Positions 58,750 to 64,000 of a stretch of 64,000 bases of DNA are shown in pieces. Source of the stretch: Bugulina stolonifera (lineage: Eukaryota > Bryozoa > Gymnolaemata > Cheilostomatida > Bugulidae). Position 1 is the first letter of the stretch; each line of letters opens with the position of its first letter. The notes beneath the pieces are model-generated. The model was not told the origin of the DNA. It saw nothing but the letters and a program-made list of their open reading frames with translations, and did not search any database. The DNA lies in contig OW285194.1 of the NCBI GenBank assembly GCA_935421135.1, forward strand, positions 5,358,876 through 5,422,875, written 5' to 3'. Position numbers and translations under genes: made by a program.

Positions 58750-60907
58750 CTATCTATAGAGGAAGCTGTTGTCGCTGATGTAGTAAGCACCTTGGGTATG
58801 GCGGACGGAGCTGAAGAATGCGCTGCCGGCTAATTGGATGAACTTGACCTTTTTTGACTTGATTCTGTGTTCGTAGGTTGCCAGGAACTCGCCATTTACA
58901 AATATCTACAACAACAGTTTAAATGAACCGCAATGTACGTACAGGTTTACACAATGTGAGAGACGATGGATACAGCATCATACAATGCAGATAAACACGT
59001 GCATATACCCATTAAATGCTTATGTGTAGTTTGACGTAGCTCATGATTGCATAGTTCAGTCAATATTCTAGAACTTGTCGGATGCATCATGTCATTGTAA
59101 CAGACACACACTATTTTCTTTGCTTGGCACCGGACCATATTTTGTCCACACATTGACTCTGGAAATAGTCATGTTGGATTGAGATTGCATCATCAGTGAG
59201 CTGCTCTATTTACCATATATACGGAATAGTTGAGTCCAATGGTATACCCTTGGGTCCTTATCAGATTCATATACACACTTATAGCCATGACACTTAAAAC
59301 TAGCTATTAATGATTAATGTGGGAACGTAAAAGCTTGTGACTGTCATGGCTTATATTCAGTTAGGAATGAGTACTAGAACCGAGTACTAGAACTGAGTAC
59401 TAGAACTGAGTACTAGAACCGAGTACTAGAACCGAGTACTAGAACCGAGTCCTAGAACCGAATACTAGAACCGAGTCCTAGAACCGAGCCCTAGAACCGA
59501 GCCCTAGAACCGAGTCCTAGAACCGAGTACTAGAACCGAGTACTAGAACCGAGTACTAGAACCGAGTACTAGAACCGAGTACCAGAACTGAGTACTACAA
59601 CCGAGTACTAGAACCGAGTACTAGAACCGAGTACTAGAACCGAGTACTAGAACCAAGTACTAGAACCGAGTACTAGAACCGAGTACTAGAACTGAGTACT
59701 AGAACCGAGTACTAGAACCGAGTACTAGAACCGAGTACTAGAACCGAGTACTAGAACCGAGTACTAGAACCGCAACAGCATCCTTCCAGATGTTGTGGTC
59801 GGGTAAGAGTGAACAACTTACAAAATAAACAGAAGGCAACTCCTCAATACTATGACTAACTACATTACTTTTCTATGAGCTGGATCTTACCCCTCTTCTA
59901 TTGACCAGTGAATCAATGAATATATTTCCTGAATACCAAACATGAAGTTCAACAAACAGAATATACATGATACAGTTACCAAATATCTACATGTACCTCA
60001 TAATCATCATCTCTGACGTTGAAGACAATGTGGAACTGTCGTCCTGGATAGAAAGCCTCAGGTAGAGGGTATCTCTCCTCATCTCCCCAATCACCATCCT
60101 TAAAGGTATTGAGTACTATCTCTCCCTGGTCCCACCTTGGGTTGAAGTGCAGAGGGATGTCTGTGTGTCTCTCCTCGGCGTCTGAGCTGGAGGATGACTC
60201 ATCAGGAGTCTTACCTTGCAGGTTTACCAGGATTCTACAGTTGTAGAGGGTAGGTTTATTATTACATGGCTACACTGTAGATTTAGTATTACATATTAAC
60301 GCAGTAGTTTCACTATCCCTCACCTATATAGTGTACATGTAGTAGCTTCCTTAATACTGGATTTTGACTAAGACTTATAAACTGATGTGGATTCCTGAGC
60401 CATGTTTTTGGGTTTCAGTTTGCTCGATAATGATGAATCCTCCACTACTTGATTGCATGTAAAAGGGTGAAAAACTAATGACTAGTAGTTCTAGACACAT
60501 GATTCAACGTAAGGTCGGCAGCATCACACTAGAACTTTGGAATTGTCTCCTGCCGTACAGATGCGCATTGACTCGCAATAAAAATCTTAATTGCAAAACA
60601 GGGAAAAATCAAAAGATAATATTTGCAAGAGAGAAACCTATGTTGATATTATTATAAACTTACCTTTCTGGGTCGTCATGCACTGATCCAATGACTGTAA
60701 CTCGATCACCGTCTTTAAGTCCAGGGACAGCTCTGTAAGTGTTGTCTTCCTACAAACAATACTTGCATCATAGATGTACACATATGTGATACAGAAATAC
60801 ATTACAATTAGTGTACAATATTTGTATAGTGCTAGTTTGTGGTTTATAGCTTTGACCTGGTTGAACAAGGAGGTTGAAGATATGGGGTATATTTTAAGGC
60901 TCACCAT
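58750..60907 (-). CDS. Galectin (single carbohydrate-recognition domain, about 160 aa)
   Basis: Minus-strand exons: 60905-60907 (ATG only), 60664-60749, 59997-60234, 58750-58905 (TAG). Together 483 nt, 160 residues. Exon 2 gives the first strands (LKDGDRVTVIGSVHDDPE). Exon 3 carries the beta-galactoside-binding signature: His, Asn and Arg in HFNPRW, Asn in VLNTFKDG, and Trp, Glu and Arg in DWGDEERYPLP. Exon 4 gives FVNGEFLATYEHR. All usual sugar-contact residues are present, so it should bind beta-galactosides. No signal peptide, as is normal for galectins, which leave cells by an unconventional route. An acidic Ser-rich insert (DESSSSSDAEE) sits between early strands. The one-codon first exon is inferred from an ATG followed by GTGAG and is the least certain part. 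Confidence 0.85.
59370..59772. repeat. 13-bp minisatellite in galectin intron
   Basis: About 31 units of GAGTACTAGAACC, with variants (GAGTCCTAGAACC, GAGCCCTAGAACC) clustered near the left third. It lies in the last intron of the galectin gene. Confidence 0.93.
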
Positions 60908-61289
60908 GACTAGCTCTTATCTGAAGTGAATAGCGTAAGGGAGGTACAATTAATTTTACGCCTAGTATGATACACAGTCATATAAATTAGAAGTGATATT
61001 TTAATGCTCGGGTTCACAAGGCACTAACACAGTTAATTTAGTATTCATGCTCCAGAGTGAGAATTTCTTTCTTTGTAATTCAATTTTCATATTTTCTGAT
61101 TTAGACAGTGTACTTAAACTGAACTTAAAGAACTGCAAACAGGCAATCATTAGAGAAAAACATTCTTTCACAAATAAAGCAGAAATCATGAGCAGCTGTT
61201 CTAAACTTGCATTACCTCTATTAAGAGTATTGTGTGCCCTGGAGGACAACCTTGCTAACACTAGCCAATCACAATCGAGTATGAATCAT
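60908..61289. other. Spacer between the two galectin units
   Basis: AT-rich; should contain the first-gene promoter and 5' UTR. Plus- and minus-strand frames here have no recognisable content. Confidence 0.4.
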
Positions 61290-61421
61290 TTAACCACTTA
61301 CAAACGCTCCCATAAATTTCACATCAAGGACGGACACATCTCCATTGACGGTGAGGTGGTGGCAGTCCTGGGCACAGCATCTATGAGGGTAGCTAATGTA
61401 GGGTTCCCCATTCACATAAAC
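61290..61421 (-). CDS. Galectin-like terminal exon of a second galectin gene (partial)
   Basis: The minus-strand frame, preceded by a splice acceptor (TGTAATCCAG), reads VYVNGEPYISYPHRC and ends 44 codons later with TAA. The pattern matches the last exon of the neighbouring galectin (FVNGEFLATYEHR), but it has Cys-rich residues (RCCAQDC) after it. No upstream galectin exon is visible up to 61740, where a Gypsy retrotransposon begins, so earlier exons lie beyond it, outside the window, or are lost. It may be a functional exon or a remnant. Confidence 0.6.
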   Translation of the reverse strand, partial: VYVNGEPYISYPHRCCAQDCHHLTVNGDVSVLDVKFMGAFVSG

Positions 61422-61729
61422 CTGGATTACAGAAGACAGGCTATACTAACAACAGTTGGAGATTTTTCTGCTGTACAACAGACACTAGCTTATTGTTTTT
61501 TATCCTTAGCCCATTTAAGTGTACAAATTATTTGTAATGTTTGGCTAACAGGGAAAAACACTCTATCCAGTATTCACTATGATATAAATAGATTGCTTCC
61601 TGTTATGTTTACAAGAATATGCATGAGTCATATTATTATATACTCAGGCAGTTGAATACAAGTTATCCACCTGTAAACATGCTATGTCTATGGGTCCAGC
61701 TGTAACACAGTAAATTAAGTATATAACAC

Positions 61730-61740
61730 TGGCGACGAGG
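61730..61740 (+). promoter_or_regulatory. Primer-binding-site-like sequence of the Gypsy element
   Basis: TGGCGACGAGG directly precedes the gag ATG and follows the presumed LTR end, the normal place for a tRNA primer site. Confidence 0.5.
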
Positions 61741-62238
61741 ATGGCTGCTAAGACAGTGTTTGATAGGTATGACGGCAAGGAGGATATTGAGACGTATTTT
61801 GAGCGGTTGGACTTGTTCTTTGTGGTGCAGGAGACTCCGAATAACAAGAGAGTTCCGGTGCTGTTGAGTTCGGTTGGTGCGGAAGTGTATGGCATTTTGA
61901 AGGATTTGCTCAGCCCCGATGCCCCGAATGGAAAGACGTTACAGCAACTGAAGGAGGTATTGATAGGACACTATAAACCGCAGCCTCCAGTTATAGCGTC
62001 GAGGTTTACGTTTATGAGAGCATCTAAGCATGCTGATGAATCGGTCAATGACTATTTGCTGCGTATACGTAAGTTGGCTGTACCGTGTTCGTTCGGGGCG
62101 TTTCTGAATGACGCTCTGCTACTGGCTTTTGTAAGTGGGCTGCCTTTGAATGGTACAGAAGAGATTGTTGGGGGAGAAGGACCTGACATTGGAACAAGCA
62201 GTAAGCCTGACAAATGCAATGAAGATGGCGAGGCTTGA
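61741..62238 (+). CDS. Gypsy gag, N-terminal part before a frame break
   Basis: Begins MAAKTVFDRYDGKEDIETYF and has the helical capsid pattern of Gypsy Gag (YFERLDLFF, LKEVLIGHYKP, RFTFMRASKHADESVNDYL). The in-frame sequence becomes unrelated after about residue 140 and stops at 62238. The real continuation lies in the +1 frame (KRLLGEKDLTLEQAVSL, from about 62162). The break falls inside the capsid region, not at the usual gag-pol junction, so it is more likely an indel than programmed frameshifting. Confidence 0.8.
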   Translation: MAAKTVFDRYDGKEDIETYFERLDLFFVVQETPNNKRVPVLLSSVGAEVYGILKDLLSPDAPNGKTLQQLKEVLIGHYKPQPPVIASRFTFMRASKHADESVNDYLLRIRKLAVPCSFGAFLNDALLLAFVSGLPLNGTEEIVGGEGPDIGTSSKPDKCNEDGEA

Positions 62239-64000
62239 GGTAACAGAACAAAGTACACCAAGTGTAGGGATTACAAGTGATACGGAGAACGTGAACCAAG
62301 TAGGTCGGAAGATGTTTAGACAAGGTGACAAAAATGTGAGATGTTATTGTTGCGGTAGGTTTGGGCATATTGTTTCCCGCTGCAGATACAAAGATCTTAC
62401 ATGTAACAAATGTGGAAAAAAGGGACATCTGATGAAAGTTTGCAACGGGCAAGGAGTAAAACATATAGAGGACGCTGGTGCAGTGGATGAAAGCAGTGAA
62501 AACCAGTATGTATACAAAGTGCATCAGAACAATCGCGGGGCATACGTGGTTTCGGTTAGCATAAATGGGAAACCAGTTGTGATGGAGATAGACACTGGAG
62601 CAGCAGTCTCGTTAATGTGTCACAGTCAGTGGAAGGAACTATTCCCAGAAGGCAGTCTAAGGCAGTATAGAGGGGGAATGCTAAAATCCTATACAAAGGA
62701 TGTGATTGCAGTAAGAGGTGAAGCCCTAGTAGATGTTGGTTACCAGGATAAGTCACATAAGTTACCCTTGATTGTTGTGTCTGGAGAGCAGCGACCTCCA
62801 CTCTTAGGTAGAGACTGGCTAGCACAGGTTAGACTAGACTGGTTGTCAGTTAGTCAAATACAAAAGCTAGAACCAGAGGATGTTGAGGATGGAGGCATTT
62901 TCCAAACCGGTATTGGGACAATAAGAGGATACAAAGCAGAAATTGAGGTAAAAGATGGCACAAAACCCATCTTCTGTAAGGCAAGACCGGTAGCTTACGC
63001 ATTAAAGGACAAGGTGGGTCATGAATTAGATCGGCTAGTAGCTGAAGGGGTTTTGGAACCGGTTACTCATAGCGATTGGGCATCTCCAATAGTGGTGGTG
63101 CCTAAGCCTAATGGGGCTATTAGACTATGTGGGGATTTCAAGGTCTCCATTAATCAGAGTTTGAAGCAGCATAATCACCCAATTCCTTGTATAGAGGATA
63201 TTTTAGCTGGTCTGGCCGGTAAACGAGTGTTTACCAAGTTGGACCTCAGTCAGGCCTATCAGCAGCTACAGTTAGATGAGGATAGTAAGGATTACCTGGT
63301 GATTAATACACATAAAGGACTCTATCGGCATACCAGATTGGCGTATGGTATTGCAACAGCTCCTGCTATTTTTCAGTCGGTAATGGAGCGGATGCTAGCT
63401 GGACTGCCGGTTGCAATATATTTGGATGATGTACTTATTGGTTCTAAATCAGACGAAGAACACGAGTCGATACTCAAGAGAGTGTTGGCACGACTAGATG
63501 AGCATGGAGTTCGCTTGCGCAAAGATAAATGTGAGTTTCGTAAGAGTGAACTAACTTACTTGGGACACACGATTAGTAAGGAGGGTATTAGTCCTACAGA
63601 CGAGAAGGTAGAGGCTCTAAGGGGAGCGGCAACACCTACCAATGTCTCAGAGCTAAGGAGTTTTCTGGGAGCCGTGAACTTTTATGGGAAGTTTATCAAA
63701 AACTTATCTACACTATTGGCTCCACTCCACAGACTGCTCAATAAGGAGGTAGTATGGGATTGGAATGAGTCTTGTAGGCAGACATTTGCTAAATGTAAGG
63801 AGTTGTTGTCAGGGAGTTCCGTGTTGGTTCATTATGACCAGAAACTACCTATAAAGCTAAGTTGTGACGCCTCATCCTATGGGGTTGGAGCGGTGTTGAG
63901 CCATGTTGTGGAAGGAAATGAACGACCAGTAGCTTTTGGTTCTAGAACTCTAACAGACGCAGAGAAGAACTACAGCCAGATAGAAAAAGAGGCGTTGGCA
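62165..64000 (+). CDS. Gypsy gag-pol continuation: CCHC knuckles, protease, reverse transcriptase, RNase H (3' partial)
   Basis: Open from the frame break to the window edge. In order: two CCHC knuckles (CYCCGRFGHIVSRC and CNKCGKKGHLMKVC, about 62342-62450); an aspartic protease with DTGAA (near 62590) and a later LLGRDWL; reverse transcriptase with WASPIVVVPKPNG, FTKLDLSQAYQQL, YGIATAPAIFQ and the YLDD active site (near 63420); and the start of RNase H (LSCDASSYGVGAVLSH, about 63860). Integrase and the right LTR lie beyond the window. There are no further stops, so the copy looks young. Gag and Pol are in one frame after the break, as in some Gypsy lineages. Confidence 0.9.
   Translation, partial: MLGEKDLTLEQAVSLTNAMKMARLEVTEQSTPSVGITSDTENVNQVGRKMFRQGDKNVRCYCCGRFGHIVSRCRYKDLTCNKCGKKGHLMKVCNGQGVKHIEDAGAVDESSENQYVYKVHQNNRGAYVVSVSINGKPVVMEIDTGAAVSLMCHSQWKELFPEGSLRQYRGGMLKSYTKDVIAVRGEALVDVGYQDKSHKLPLIVVSGEQRPPLLGRDWLAQVRLDWLSVSQIQKLEPEDVEDGGIFQTGIGTIRGYKAEIEVKDGTKPIFCKARPVAYALKDKVGHELDRLVAEGVLEPVTHSDWASPIVVVPKPNGAIRLCGDFKVSINQSLKQHNHPIPCIEDILAGLAGKRVFTKLDLSQAYQQLQLDEDSKDYLVINTHKGLYRHTRLAYGIATAPAIFQSVMERMLAGLPVAIYLDDVLIGSKSDEEHESILKRVLARLDEHGVRLRKDKCEFRKSELTYLGHTISKEGISPTDEKVEALRGAATPTNVSELRSFLGAVNFYGKFIKNLSTLLAPLHRLLNKEVVWDWNESCRQTFAKCKELLSGSSVLVHYDQKLPIKLSCDASSYGVGAVLSHVVEGNERPVAFGSRTLTDAEKNYSQIEKEALA

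Larger units (their letters stand above)
61422..64000 (+). mobile_element. Ty3/Gypsy LTR retrotransposon (right end outside window)
   Basis: Gag, protease, reverse transcriptase and RNase H are in Gypsy order on the plus strand. The left LTR should end near 61728 (AGTATATAACA), just before the primer-binding-like TGGCGACGAGG. Its left boundary lies somewhere in 61422-61560 and cannot be fixed without the right LTR. The element inserted next to, or in an intron of, the second galectin gene. Confidence 0.85.

Noticed and set aside
61047..61655. 202-codon plus-strand ORF
   Set aside because: It runs antisense through the galectin-like exon and intergenic sequence and has no recognisable domain.

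Overview
This is animal (metazoan) genomic DNA, not bacterial. It is AT-rich, and the host coding sequence is split into many short exons with GT-AG and a few GC-AG introns. The host gene families are a CTHRC1-like/PAN-like secreted family and galectins. The introns are full of minisatellites, tRNA-derived SINEs, TTAA MITEs and LTR fragments. The word TACATGTA is very common. A marine invertebrate, possibly a sponge, fits, but that is inference and the species cannot be read from the window.

Layout. (1) 59-12157, 14558-26996 and 41093-58130, all plus strand: three tandem paralogues, each with 14 coding exons of nearly identical length. The first lacks its signal-peptide exon because of the window edge. 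Each encodes a secreted protein of about 619 residues: signal peptide, a Cys-rich PAN/apple-like N-terminal region, then three divergent copies of a domain resembling the C-terminal domain of CTHRC1, with no collagen Gly-X-Y repeat. Exon coordinates were placed by aligning the three copies to each other. All exon sums are multiples of three and I saw no disabling change. (2) 30517-40616: a complete Polinton/Maverick-type element, a virus-like DNA transposon. It is 10,100 bp, with about 689-bp terminal inverted repeats starting AGTAGTATAG and a 6-bp target duplication GATACA on each side. Its minus strand carries a compact morphogenesis module: adenain-like protease, double jelly-roll major capsid protein, pX-like basic protein, penton-like minor capsid protein, DDE integrase with a chromodomain, two small virion-like proteins, an FtsK/HerA-type packaging ATPase and a small membrane protein. 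There is no DNA polymerase B gene and no room for one. (3) 58750-60907, minus strand: a complete single-domain galectin gene. A second galectin's terminal exon lies at 61290-61421. (4) 61741-64000: a Ty3/Gypsy LTR retrotransposon running off the right edge. It has gag, two CCHC knuckles, protease, reverse transcriptase and the start of RNase H, with one frame break inside gag.

How it fits together. The host part is a young tandem family of predicted extracellular proteins. The introns share a 21-bp minisatellite that predates the duplications, and later transposons inserted into individual copies. The Polinton sits 477 bp upstream of the third gene's start codon. Both of its flanks align to one uninterrupted stretch upstream of the second gene (about 13985-14160), so this paralogous empty site shows it inserted after that duplication. 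Nearly identical terminal repeats and intact ORFs suggest the insertion is recent. The main points of interest are the polymerase-less but otherwise intact Polinton, with a large inverted satellite next to its left end, and the three-module CTHRC1-like family.
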